Of a stretch of DNA of 64,000 bases, positions 52,237 to 61,160 are shown piece by piece. The notes under the pieces are model-generated. The model searched no databases and had not been told where the DNA came from. It saw only the letters and a list, made by a program, of their open reading frames with translations. Source of the DNA: Butyrivibrio sp. LB2008. GTDB taxonomy: Bacteria; Bacillota; Clostridia; Lachnospirales; Lachnospiraceae. How positions within the stretch are numbered: position 1 is the first letter of the stretch; each line of letters begins with the position of its first letter. A program made the position numbers and the translations under genes. Where the stretch lies: NCBI RefSeq assembly GCF_000621565.1, contig NZ_JHXZ01000012.1:186001-250000 (forward strand), read 5' to 3'.

Positions 52237-54843
52237 ATGAAGATTTATGTTGCCGGTAATGTGTCCAGAAGTGGAGATGGATCGCTGGATCATCCATTCA
52301 TGACTATTTCAGAGGCTGCTGCAAAAGCCAGACCTGGAGATAGTGTCGTGGTTGCCCCCGGAGTATACAGAGAGTGGGTTAAACCTCGCAATTCAGGTAC
52401 GGAAGATAAGCGAATAACATATATAAGTACAGAACATGGCGGAGCCATTATCACAGGTTCCGAAGAGATAAAAGGCTGGGAGGCTTTCGAGAACGTTTGG
52501 CGTGTCAGAATACCTAACAGCTATTTCGGAGATTATAATCCGTTCACAACGCAAGTTCATGGGGATTGGTTTATCGAAAATCCCAAGAATCCATCACACA
52601 CAGGAGAGATATATTTAAACAAAAGGTCTATGCTTGAGGTGTTTGACCTTTCTTTTTGTATGCATCCGCAGAAAGATAACAGGTCCTGGGAACCCGAGTA
52701 CTCAGATTATGTATGGTTTACGGCGCAGGAAGATAACACGACCGTGATCTATGCAAACTTTCAGGGGAAGGATCCCAATTATGAAAACGTTGAGATTTCA
52801 GTGAGAAAGGCTTGTTTTTTCCCTGAGGAAAACGGGATAAATTATATAACCTTAAGAGGCTTTTGTATTACACGTGCAGCTACTCAGTGGGCTCCTCCGA
52901 CTGCTTTTCAGGAGGGAATGGTGGGACCTAACTGGGCTAAAGGCTGGATAATCGAGGATTGTGAGATTTCGGAGTCCAAGTGCTCCGGAATAAGCCTTGG
53001 AAAGTATTTCCAGAAAGGAAGCAACAACAAGTGGTCGACTCATAATCTTAAGCTTGGTTCCCAGACTCAGAGAGAGACCGTTTGTCAGGCGGTAAACGAA
53101 GGCTGGGACAAGGAAACGGTCGGTTCTCATATCGTAAGGCGCTGCGATATCCACGACTGCGGGCAGACGGGAATAGTCGGCCATATGGGCGGCGCTTTCA
53201 GCATTATTGAGGACAATCATATCCATCATATCAATATAAGACATAACCTGGCAGGTGCGGAGATTGCCGGTATCAAGCTTCACGCAGCGATTGATACATG
53301 TATCAGAAGAAATCATATCGATCATTGTACAAGAGGAATCTGGCTTGATTGGGAAGCTCAGGGAACAAGAGTGTCGCAGAATTTCCTGCATGACAATGTT
53401 CCGCCTAAGGGAACAGTGATAGACAACGGGCTTTCTCTGGGAGAGGATGTATTTATCGAGGTTTCTCACGGTCCGACTTTGCTCGATCACAATCTCTTTT
53501 TGTCTGATATTGCAGCGAGGATATCGACACAGGGAATAGCATTTGTTCATAATCTTATTGCAGGCTCTTTTACCTATGTCGGAGAGGGCTGCGGAGACAT
53601 GAGCAAGAAGTTCCCTTCGCCTAGATTTACGCCTTATCATGTTCCGCATTCTACCAAGATCGCGGGCTTTATGACGATCCTTCACGGAGATGCCAGATTC
53701 TACAATAACATTTTTATCCAAAAAGAAGTCAGAAGAGATCTGGTGGATTATTGTGTTTCGCAAAATTCTGATACAATGGATAAGAATAATTTTATCTGCG
53801 GAACCGTCCCTTACAATGATTATCCGTTGGCGTCCGAGTATTTCTCACGCTTTGGCAAAAATGTTATCAGGCAGTTCGGCTCGACTGACCCTTATTACGA
53901 TCATCTTCCGGTATATTTCGGAGGAAATGCGTACTTTAATGGGGCGAGGTCTTGTGATCACGAGCCGGGAGCTCATGTTGACAAGGATCATAAGGTAAGT
54001 CTGTACATCGATGAGGGCGACGGAAGATATACAATTCATACCAATCTGTATGAATTTCTTCCAAGAGGGCTTGCTATGCCTGTTAACTCAGAGGTGCTGG
54101 GGCTTGCGTTTGAACCTGAGCAGCGCTTTGAAAATCCTGACGGAAGCAGTATATTATTTGACAGAGACTATTTTGGAAGAAAGAGGGGAAGATTCCCTGT
54201 TTCGGGACCGTTTGAGGAGTGCGGAACGGACAGATTCACGGTTCAGACTCCCGACGATGCGGATTCCAAGATAGGCCATGAAGAAAAGATACGAATTGAG
54301 GATAAGTGGAAAGCAGAACTTGATAATAATAATCTTGCGGCTGATGTCACACAGATAAATGCAAATATTGTGATAACAGGTGGGATGAATGCTGTAATAA
54401 GCTTCCCGTTTGAAGAAGAGCTCTTTAAAGTGAGCGATATGTTTGTTAAGGGAAATGAGGTCTGGCTCTATGATAGTTTGGCGGATAAACTTGTAGAACT
54501 TGACTGTGAGTACGGAATTTATCATAATATCAAGAAATGGTCCATTGGCGCATTGCAGTCTCTTGATATGAGTGAAGATGCAAATGCTGAAGGACTTGTA
54601 AGAACTGCGGGCACGCTTCTGTGCATACTTAATAAGAGTCTTGCTCATGATGCGGCAGATACTTGCGCAACAATTCAGAATAAGGTGAATATCGGGCTTG
54701 ATGACAAAGGAATCAGCATGCGATTTACGCCCAAAAACCTTAAGTTTATTCGGGGGAAAAAATTCATTTCTCTTGAAGATGTGCTTTACAGAATAAGTAA
54801 GGGGACTATGGAGGTAGTTACTGAGCGTATAGAACACCTGTAA
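52237..54843 (+). CDS. GH120 beta-xylosidase-like protein
   Basis: An 868-residue right-handed beta-helix protein. It resembles throughout the GH120 xylosidase XylC of Thermoanaerobacterium: REWVKP near the N-terminus, TIYANFQG-type (VIYANFQG), AATQWAPPTA, IVGHMGG, IKLHAAID, GIWLDWEAQGTRVSQN and FIEVSHGP. The Asp in WLDWE and Glu in EVSHGP match the catalytic pair as I remember it. No signal peptide, so it acts on imported xylo-oligosaccharides in the cytoplasm. About 220 C-terminal residues extend beyond the typical enzyme (about 640 residues). ATG 52237 follows GGAGGGAG. Confidence 0.9.
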   Translation: MKIYVAGNVSRSGDGSLDHPFMTISEAAAKARPGDSVVVAPGVYREWVKPRNSGTEDKRITYISTEHGGAIITGSEEIKGWEAFENVWRVRIPNSYFGDYNPFTTQVHGDWFIENPKNPSHTGEIYLNKRSMLEVFDLSFCMHPQKDNRSWEPEYSDYVWFTAQEDNTTVIYANFQGKDPNYENVEISVRKACFFPEENGINYITLRGFCITRAATQWAPPTAFQEGMVGPNWAKGWIIEDCEISESKCSGISLGKYFQKGSNNKWSTHNLKLGSQTQRETVCQAVNEGWDKETVGSHIVRRCDIHDCGQTGIVGHMGGAFSIIEDNHIHHINIRHNLAGAEIAGIKLHAAIDTCIRRNHIDHCTRGIWLDWEAQGTRVSQNFLHDNVPPKGTVIDNGLSLGEDVFIEVSHGPTLLDHNLFLSDIAARISTQGIAFVHNLIAGSFTYVGEGCGDMSKKFPSPRFTPYHVPHSTKIAGFMTILHGDARFYNNIFIQKEVRRDLVDYCVSQNSDTMDKNNFICGTVPYNDYPLASEYFSRFGKNVIRQFGSTDPYYDHLPVYFGGNAYFNGARSCDHEPGAHVDKDHKVSLYIDEGDGRYTIHTNLYEFLPRGLAMPVNSEVLGLAFEPEQRFENPDGSSILFDRDYFGRKRGRFPVSGPFEECGTDRFTVQTPDDADSKIGHEEKIRIEDKWKAELDNNNLAADVTQINANIVITGGMNAVISFPFEEELFKVSDMFVKGNEVWLYDSLADKLVELDCEYGIYHNIKKWSIGALQSLDMSEDANAEGLVRTAGTLLCILNKSLAHDAADTCATIQNKVNIGLDDKGISMRFTPKNLKFIRGKKFISLEDVLYRISKGTMEVVTERIEHL

Positions 54844-54871
54844 TTAACTTAAATTGGGGAAAATAGTTTAG

Positions 54872-56140
54872 ATGAATAAAAGCAGCAACTGGTATAAGCT
54901 CGACAACGCGGCGAAAATTGTTCCGTCTACCGCGCGTGGAGCCAATACAAGAGTATTTAGAATAACTTGTGAATTAAAAGAGAATATTGACGGAGAAATA
55001 CTTCAGAGGGTGCTTGATGAGACGATTGAGGAATTTCCTTTTTTCAATTGTGTGCTTCACAGAGGGCTTTTCTGGTACTATCTTGAAGACAGCGATCTTA
55101 AGGCTGTTGTGGAGGAGGAGAAGACTCCGGCCTGCATGCCTCTTTATTATCCGGGAAGAAAGAACCTTTTATACAGGGTAAATTATTTCAAAAAGAGAAT
55201 TAACCTCGAGATGTTCCATGTACTTGCGGATGGAACAGGGGCATTTATGTTCTTTAGGACACTCATCATAAGATATATTCAGGTTAGGCACGGAATAGAT
55301 GCTGATATCAAGCCTGTAGATGAGTTTTCGCTTGAAGAAAAAAATGTGGATGCCTTCGGAGATTTTTACAGCAAGCAAAAAGGTCTCAAACAATTAAAAG
55401 AGATGTCATCCGTGAAGGCATATCAGCTTAGCGGAGAGATTGATGATGACCTCCTTCCGCATCTTGTCGAGGGAACAGTCTCCTCATCGAAATTCTATGA
55501 GGCGGCAAAAGCCCACAATACGACGGTAGGAGTTATGTGTGTTGCAGTTTACATCAAGGCTGTTCTGATGGGAATGAACAGAATTCAGAAGAGAAAACAC
55601 ATAGTTGTCAGCGTTCCCGTTAATCTCAGAAACTTTTTTAAGAGCGGAACAGCAAGAAACTTTTTCGGTGTTATAAGCATCGATTACAATCCTGCTGAGT
55701 ACGACGGTGAGCTTGAAACAATAATCAATTTTGTTGATAAGAGTTTTAAAGAAAAACTCTCGCCGGAAAGCATTGAAAAAACCATGAATTCCTACTCCGC
55801 TTTGGAGCACAACATTGGAATAAAGGTTATTCCGCTTCCAATCAAGAATATCGGAATCGGATTTTTTGATAAAAACGCGAAGCGAGGTATCACAAGTTCT
55901 ATGTCGAACCTCGGTCAGATCAAGATGCCTGATGCGGTCAAGGATTATATAGACAGATTCAGCGCATTCATGACTGCACAGTCGCAACAGATCACGGTCT
56001 GCTCATATATGGATAAAATGGTATTCGGAGAGGTATCACCTTTTAAGACACACAAGGTAATGCTTAATTTCTTCAGGTTACTTACTGAAATGGGAATGGA
56101 AGTAGAACTTGGAACCAATGACTACGATGAGGAGCAGTGA
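54872..56140 (+). CDS. Condensation-fold acyltransferase (alcohol acetyltransferase/PapA-like)
   Basis: A 422-residue protein. HVLADGTGAF near residue 115 is the HxxxDG catalytic motif of the chloramphenicol acetyltransferase/condensation fold. The rest (VVSVPVNLRNFFKS, NFFGVISIDYNP) is like alcohol acetyltransferases and PapA proteins. It would move an acyl group from CoA or carrier to a hydroxyl; substrate unknown. It is followed after 6 bases by a DUF6320 gene and then by an esterase-like gene; this trio recurs in Firmicutes as far as I recall. Confidence 0.8.
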   Translation: MNKSSNWYKLDNAAKIVPSTARGANTRVFRITCELKENIDGEILQRVLDETIEEFPFFNCVLHRGLFWYYLEDSDLKAVVEEEKTPACMPLYYPGRKNLLYRVNYFKKRINLEMFHVLADGTGAFMFFRTLIIRYIQVRHGIDADIKPVDEFSLEEKNVDAFGDFYSKQKGLKQLKEMSSVKAYQLSGEIDDDLLPHLVEGTVSSSKFYEAAKAHNTTVGVMCVAVYIKAVLMGMNRIQKRKHIVVSVPVNLRNFFKSGTARNFFGVISIDYNPAEYDGELETIINFVDKSFKEKLSPESIEKTMNSYSALEHNIGIKVIPLPIKNIGIGFFDKNAKRGITSSMSNLGQIKMPDAVKDYIDRFSAFMTAQSQQITVCSYMDKMVFGEVSPFKTHKVMLNFFRLLTEMGMEVELGTNDYDEEQ

Positions 56141-56146
56141 TTTATT

Positions 56147-56818
56147 ATGCAGTATTGTCCAAAATGTAAGATAAAGATAAGAGGGAAAAAGACATGTTGT
56201 CCCATGTGCCAGGGAACTTTAAAAGAGACCGAAGGCGGTGAGAGCTTAACTGCATCTTTTCCCACTCTTAAAAAGAAAAAGATGAGTCACATCACGATAA
56301 TGAAGATGACAACCTTCGTTTGTGCTGTGCTTGAGATAATTTTGATCACACTTAGTATTATGATGGGAGATTCGCTCCCATTTGTAGGTCCGATTTGCCT
56401 TGGACTTCTTGGCGCATGGATAGCGGTTCTTGCGACGGTTTATTTCAGAAACAATATTCTGAAGCTCATCACATGGGAAGCTATCGTTGCGATCATTGCA
56501 GATATTTATATCGATTACAATACCGGTTTTTACGGTTGGAGCATAGATTGGGTCGTACCGCTTACGCTTATGGCGCTTGGCGTATTGACATTTATCATTG
56601 CTATTTTCATTAAACTTAGATTTGATGAGTATATTTTTTATCTTCTCTTTGATCTTGTTATGGCAGTTTTACAGATCATATGTGTTACAAAAGGAATCAC
56701 AAAGAACTTCTGGCCTACAGGGATCAGCATCATGCTTTACATGATCCTCCTGGCAGGTGTATTGATCTTTAGATTCCGAGATCTGAAGAAGGCTTCGGAG
56801 AAGATGTTTAACATGTAG
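56147..56818 (+). CDS. DUF6320-like protein: zinc ribbon plus membrane helices
   Basis: A 223-residue protein. The N-terminus has two CxxC pairs (YCPKCK and CCPMCQ) forming a zinc ribbon, then about six membrane helices. It starts 6 bases after the acyltransferase gene, so they are co-translated. I recall DUF6320 next to acetyltransferases; no activity is known. Confidence 0.8.
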   Translation: MQYCPKCKIKIRGKKTCCPMCQGTLKETEGGESLTASFPTLKKKKMSHITIMKMTTFVCAVLEIILITLSIMMGDSLPFVGPICLGLLGAWIAVLATVYFRNNILKLITWEAIVAIIADIYIDYNTGFYGWSIDWVVPLTLMALGVLTFIIAIFIKLRFDEYIFYLLFDLVMAVLQIICVTKGITKNFWPTGISIMLYMILLAGVLIFRFRDLKKASEKMFNM

Positions 56819-56985
56819 TGATATAGGTTAAGAAAGTGCAGAAGGTGTACATGCTTGCATGTTAAGCCTTCTGACTTTATTAACCGAACAGACATGAGGA
56901 AGTAGCACGTAGTGCGGATTCCGAATGGATGTAGAATTGCGAGAGTGACGATAGTCGCGGAGCAATTCGTATATCACGGATTAGT
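56819..56985. repeat. Composite hairpin repeat, copy 2
   Basis: Begins at the stop codon with GATATAGG, as does the copy after pheS. GGTTAA-AAGT...CAGAAGG pairs with CCTTCTGACTTTATTAACC (56826-56885) around TACATGC/GCATGTTA. Then GAACAGACATGAGGAAGTAG, GATTCCG, and GAATTGC (56934-56940) with GCAATTC (56962-56968), then GTATATCACG. Same order of parts as 28924-29155, with different stem sequences. Confidence 0.8.
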
Positions 56986-56999
56986 GATATGGGGAGCGT

Positions 57000-58184
57000 A
57001 TGGGAGTGTTAGGCAGGAACACAAAAAAGAACATAAGGCACGGTGTGGTCTTTGCCACAAAATTTGGAGATTTTGTAGAGAACAAGCTTGAAAAAGCAAT
57101 TGTTAATCACAATCATCTTGCCGAGGAACTTCCCGAAAATCCCGAAAAACTTAAATGGTACAGAGTTTCATTGGAAAAAGGAATCTCGGGAGACGGATCC
57201 GAGTATTACATCTATGCGAAAATAGGTGATCCAAAGAAACTCTGCATTTTCTTTTCAGGCGGAGGAGTTGCCTGGAATGAATATACTGCGGCAAGACCTT
57301 CCACAATGGGAAAGCTTGCTGCAGGTCTTCCAAATTATTATTGGAACAATCTAAGACCTGTTACCCAGCTTAAAAATATAAATATCGGAATAACCGATGT
57401 CTCACTTGAAAAGAACCCTTTCAGAGACTGGAGCTTTGTTGTTGTGACCTATGCGACAGGAGATTTCCATGTAGGAAACAACGAATATCCTTATGTTTCG
57501 GAAGACGGTAAGGATGAGATCCTTCATTTCCACGGATATATCAATTTCCTTGAGAGCATGAAAGTTGCAAAAAGACTTTTTCCGGCACCGGAAGATATCC
57601 TTATAGCGGGAAATTCTGCCGGCGCGTTTGCAATTCCGGCTCTCGCCGGCGAGATTGTGGATGATTATTATCCCGATGTAAAAGATGTAACTCTTTTTTC
57701 CGACAGTGGACAGCTTCTTTACAACAAGTGGAGAAAGACTGCGAAAAATATCTGGAAGACAAAGGAAGAAATCTGGCAGAGCATCAATACGGACAATATA
57801 ACGCTTGACTGGTACAGGGCGTTATATGCGAAATATGGCAACAGATTCAGATATCTTTATTCAAGTTCCGACAGGGATTTCCTTCTGAGCGCTTATTACA
57901 ACGACATAATAAACAAGCAGTACAAGACGGATCAGCAGGTGCAGGAAGAGTACAGAAGACAGCTGATAGAGATGGTTCATGAATTAAAAGAGCTTAATCC
58001 GTCTTTTGGAATCTTTATAAACAACTGGAAGCTTCCGCTTATCACTCAGGGCGGAACGGTTCATACAAGCGTAAGAGATATGCAGTTTGCAAGTTTTACG
58101 CAGGATGGAGTGACTATGGCGCAGTGGCTTGCGGATGCAGTGGACGGGAAGGTCTATGATGTCGGAATGGAGCTGCTGAAGTAA
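57000..58184 (+). CDS. Pectin-acetylesterase-family hydrolase (Notum-like)
   Basis: A 394-residue alpha/beta hydrolase without signal peptide. CIFFSGGGVAWN is the oxyanion strand, GNSAGAFAIP holds the nucleophile Ser (near 204), TLFSDSGQ a likely acidic residue and GGTVHTSVRD the His (near 360). This order fits the pectin acetylesterase/Notum family of carboxylesterases. With an acyltransferase two genes upstream, an acylation-deacylation pair is possible. GGGGAG precedes ATG 57000. Confidence 0.8.
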   Translation: MGVLGRNTKKNIRHGVVFATKFGDFVENKLEKAIVNHNHLAEELPENPEKLKWYRVSLEKGISGDGSEYYIYAKIGDPKKLCIFFSGGGVAWNEYTAARPSTMGKLAAGLPNYYWNNLRPVTQLKNINIGITDVSLEKNPFRDWSFVVVTYATGDFHVGNNEYPYVSEDGKDEILHFHGYINFLESMKVAKRLFPAPEDILIAGNSAGAFAIPALAGEIVDDYYPDVKDVTLFSDSGQLLYNKWRKTAKNIWKTKEEIWQSINTDNITLDWYRALYAKYGNRFRYLYSSSDRDFLLSAYYNDIINKQYKTDQQVQEEYRRQLIEMVHELKELNPSFGIFINNWKLPLITQGGTVHTSVRDMQFASFTQDGVTMAQWLADAVDGKVYDVGMELLK

Positions 58185-58207
58185 ATGCTGGAAGTGTATT
58201 AATGTGG

Positions 58208-58345
58208 CCCGGAACAAAGAGTTGCTTTGCAACTCTTTGCGCGCCGATGCGTGCAAGCTTTAGCTTGCATAATACTTCTGCGCATCGGTCGCATCCATAG
58301 CGGAGCATTTTTTATTTGAAAGCTATCAAACAAAAAGAGCATTTC
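58208..58345 (-). repeat. Dispersed hairpin repeat, copy 3 (long, inverted)
   Basis: Reverse complement of the 41643-41745 element with about 90% identity; carries AAAGAGTTGCTTTGCAACTCTTT, CAAGCTTTAGCTTG, GCGCATCGGTCGCATCC and GCGGAGCATTTTTTATTTG. A partial stem (TTTGAAAGCTATCAAA) is the remnant of the end hairpin. The stem sequence AAAGAGTTGC/GCAACTCTTT differs from the other copy at both sides, keeping pairing. From 58345 to 58411 more hairpins follow (GCATTTCGC/GCGAAATGC). Confidence 0.92.
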
Positions 58346-58411
58346 GCTCGCGAAATGCTAGCGCGCGAGCGGATTGCGTAAGCAATATATTCCTTACCGC
58401 GAGCTGCGCAT

Positions 58412-58460
58412 CCCTGCGGAGCGTTTTTTATTTGATAGTAATTTCCTATCAAATAAAAAA
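58412..58460 (-). repeat. Dispersed hairpin repeat, copy 4 (short, inverted)
   Basis: On the minus strand: hairpin TATTTGATAGG...CTATCAAATA followed by AAAAACGCTCCGC-AGGGATGCGC. Same head as the other copies. Confidence 0.8.
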
Positions 58461-58502
58461 GGTCTCTATGATAAGTTTGGTTTTATCATAGAGACCTTTA
58501 AT
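58459..58502 (+). terminator. Terminator-like hairpin
   Basis: AAAGGTCTCTATGATAA pairs with TTATCATAGAGACCTTT, followed by AATTTTG. Confidence 0.8.
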
Positions 58503-58568
58503 TTTGTTGGATATTGATATCAGAGCCTTTTCATACTCTTTTAATGCCTTAAAATTTGGGTCAGTAAA

Positions 58569-58739
58569 TCAGTCTACAAAATATTCCGCAATCTGTGCCT
58601 CATAGGAGTCACGAAGATCCCCTGGGATGTCATATTCATCCAATGCTTCGGCAACAGACCAATGTTCGTTTACCATCGAGCGAAGAATGCTGCGAATGAC
58701 ATGAGAATCAGAAGCCTCCAAAGTTGCGGCGTTATTCAT
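58569..58739 (-). CDS. Small hypothetical protein
   Basis: A 56-residue acidic, helical protein (NNAATLEASDSHVIRS ... WSVAEALDEYDIPGDLR). ATG 58739 is taken because GGAGGAGGGT lies about 8 bases upstream on this strand; earlier in-frame ATG codons at 58757 and 58745 overlap or precede that site. Family not recognised. Confidence 0.65.
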   Translation of the reverse strand: MNNAATLEASDSHVIRSILRSMVNEHWSVAEALDEYDIPGDLRDSYEAQIAEYFVD

Positions 58740-58960
58740 AATCATACCCTCCTCCATAGACAGTGCGCTTTTTCGCCGGCAATCAGACCAATTGCTTGTG
58801 ACTTTAATCGAAATTTAGCGATATAGCACACTGAATATAATATACAATCAGATAATTTTGATATAATATATCATATCCTACAACATATTGTAGCTCAAAA
58901 AAAAACAGATACAAGTATTGACATTTATAAAAAATTGGAAATTATAGGAGCTCAGATTAT

Positions 58961-60244
58961 ATGAAGATTGCAGCTATTATTTTGGCGCTTGTCGGACTAC
59001 TTACGTCTTTTGCGGCAGTGGGGATAATACCGTCAATTGCAGGTTTTGTGCTCAGCTTAAAATGGTTTCTTCAAAAGAAATCGATTAATTCGACAAGGGC
59101 ACTTGCCATCTCTTCGGTTGGAGTCTTGCTTCCGGTTATTATGTATATAAACAGCTTTGGCTTCTCTTTTCCATATGAGAAGAGAGCCGGGCTTTCATTT
59201 CTGCCGCAGATAATTTATGACAATTACACGAATCTGGGGCTTAATATGGAGTGGATGGTGAAGAATGAGGCACAGGTGCAGGAATTGGAGGAAGTTAAGG
59301 GAGCGGGACAGGAAGATATAGATGAGAATGGTATAAATGGGGAAGTTAGAGCAGATAATGGCAGCATGAACGGAGCAGAGGTGAATGGCAAAAACGGAGC
59401 TGTGAAAAATGCTATAAAAGGAGCAGAGAAAATTGATATAGACGATGAAGGCAGAAATGGCATAAATAGGACGGATAAAAATGATACAGACATAGCGAAT
59501 ACGATGGACGGAAATAAGACAGATAAAAAAAGTGGTCTAGACAGTAAATATTCGCTTGATATATTTGAGAAGATAGAAGATGTAGTTGATAATTACAAGC
59601 ATAAGCCTGCAAGCTCTGAGGTTGGGGCATCTGATGATGATATGGAGTTTTACGGCGGACTTCCTGTCGGAACGCTTCTTATCGCGCAGTATTTCCGCGA
59701 GGATGATCATAACAGCAATCCTGTACTGGTGCTTCAGAATAAATCAGGGAAGTTGTGCAGATATGAGTGCATGTTCATTGCAAGAGACGAGGCAGGTACT
59801 CAACTTGCAGTTTCAGAGAAGACTGTTGAAGTTGTTCAAAGCGACGCCAAGTTTGTTTTTGAAGGAAGGTTTGATAAGAAAGAATTAAAAGGCAAGAAAC
59901 CTGCAATGTACGAGTTTTCTGTAACAAAGCGCACTCCATATGAGAAGGACAGACTTGACGATGTTGCCGTCTATTCCAAGATAGAAGGCAATTCGGTATT
60001 TCTTGCGGCGGAGAATACCTGCGACAAGAATGTAAAAGTGGATGCTTTCGTTCTCTTTTTTGACGGAGACGAGCTTGTAGACTGCATCTGGCTCATCCCC
60101 GGCAGCAACAGTAACGTCTACGTAGAACCAAAGAGCATCGGAACCATAACCGGCGACGCTTACTACAAGTTCGACAGGATAGAGACCTACTATACCGCTT
60201 ATGAAGCTGTTGAAGGGAAAGAGCAAAGCGGCAGGAATGAGTAA
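58961..60244 (+). CDS. Membrane-anchored protein with Asn/Gly-rich linker and beta-sandwich C-terminus
   Basis: A 427-residue protein: two N-terminal hydrophobic segments (IAAIILALVGLLTSFAAVGII and ALAISSVGVLLPVIMYI), a low-complexity linker at about 110-195 with repeated NG, KNG and DxNG units and many Asp, Asn and Lys, and a C-terminal domain of about 200 residues with two similar beta halves (LLIAQYFREDDHNSNPVLV, VYSKIEGNSVFLAAENTC) like FxLYD-type domains. AGGAG precedes ATG 58961. Function unknown; the outer domain probably binds something at the cell surface. Confidence 0.7.
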   Translation: MKIAAIILALVGLLTSFAAVGIIPSIAGFVLSLKWFLQKKSINSTRALAISSVGVLLPVIMYINSFGFSFPYEKRAGLSFLPQIIYDNYTNLGLNMEWMVKNEAQVQELEEVKGAGQEDIDENGINGEVRADNGSMNGAEVNGKNGAVKNAIKGAEKIDIDDEGRNGINRTDKNDTDIANTMDGNKTDKKSGLDSKYSLDIFEKIEDVVDNYKHKPASSEVGASDDDMEFYGGLPVGTLLIAQYFREDDHNSNPVLVLQNKSGKLCRYECMFIARDEAGTQLAVSEKTVEVVQSDAKFVFEGRFDKKELKGKKPAMYEFSVTKRTPYEKDRLDDVAVYSKIEGNSVFLAAENTCDKNVKVDAFVLFFDGDELVDCIWLIPGSNSNVYVEPKSIGTITGDAYYKFDRIETYYTAYEAVEGKEQSGRNE

Positions 60245-60424
60245 GCGATAAGAGCAATATCGCGACAAGTACTGAGGAAAACATGGAAATACGAGAAACT
60301 TGCCTAAGGCGATGATTTTCGTATGGCTTAGGCAAAGCTGAGAAGAAAATCTTGGATCGTGAAGATGGAGAAATCAGGTGATGAAGCGTAGGAAAAAGCA
60401 TTGATGGAACGTTAACGTAGGAGT

Positions 60425-60660
60425 GGCGTTACGGGCATAGAATTCCAGAAATCAATTTGTCCACGTAGAAATAAGTGCAATGTGTGAACGACTTTACGGG
60501 CATAGAATCTCGGTGAAACGATTTGTGCACGTAGAAACAAGTGCATATGGGATTGATTTTACGGGCATAGAATTCCAGAAATTGATTCATACCCGTAGCA
60601 CTAAGCAAATGATAGATGGATTTTACGGGTATGAAGTTTGGAATTGAATTTGAGTCACGT
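60425..60660. repeat. 65-bp tandem array, four copies
   Basis: ACGGG occurs at 60431, 60496, 60561 and 60625, 64-65 bases apart, within TTTACGGGCATAGAAT. Each unit ends its first half with CACGTAG or CCCGTAG, giving the inverted pair TACG...CGTA (TACGGG...CCCGTA in the third). The spacing inside each pair is about 38 bases. It leads straight into the DUF523 start. Before it (60245-60424) there is only a hairpin TTGCCTAAG/CTTAGGCAA at 60300-60335. Confidence 0.9.
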
Positions 60661-60675
60661 AGGAGAAGACAAAAA

Positions 60676-61095
60676 ATGAAAATAGCTGTGAGCGCATGCT
60701 TGCTGGGAGATAATTGCAAATACAACGGTGGAAATAATTATAGTGAGAAAGTGAAGAATTACATTGAGGGACACGAGGTTATACCGATTTGTCCGGAAGT
60801 TCTTGGCGGATTATCTACGCCACGAGAGCCTGCGGAGATTGACTGCGGTATAGTTAAGAATAAAGACGGCACATCGGTTGATGCGCAATTTCGCAAAGGC
60901 GCTGAACTTGCATTGGATATTGTAATCAAGAATCAGGTTGAGCTTGTGATATTGCAGTCAAGAAGCCCGTCATGCGGAGTAAATACAATATATGACGGCT
61001 CTTTTACAGGGAAAATAATTCCCGGACAAGGCGTGTTTGCTGAACTTCTTAAGAAGAATAATATAAAGGCAATTGATGTTGCAGATATAAGATAA
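60676..61095 (+). CDS. DUF523 protein
   Basis: A 139-residue member of DUF523. Motifs: SACLLGDNCKYNGGNN at the N-terminus, CPEVLGGLSTPREPAEI and LQSRSPSCGV, with conserved Cys that suggest metal or iron-sulfur binding. Function unknown. AGGAG at 60661 supports ATG 60676; the frame extends back to 60616 into the tandem array. Confidence 0.9.
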   Translation: MKIAVSACLLGDNCKYNGGNNYSEKVKNYIEGHEVIPICPEVLGGLSTPREPAEIDCGIVKNKDGTSVDAQFRKGAELALDIVIKNQVELVILQSRSPSCGVNTIYDGSFTGKIIPGQGVFAELLKKNNIKAIDVADIR

Positions 61096-61160
61096 TATGT
61101 AAGTTAGAAATAAGGCAATACAGGGATGTTGTACAGTACACTAAGAAAGAGGAAAAAAAT

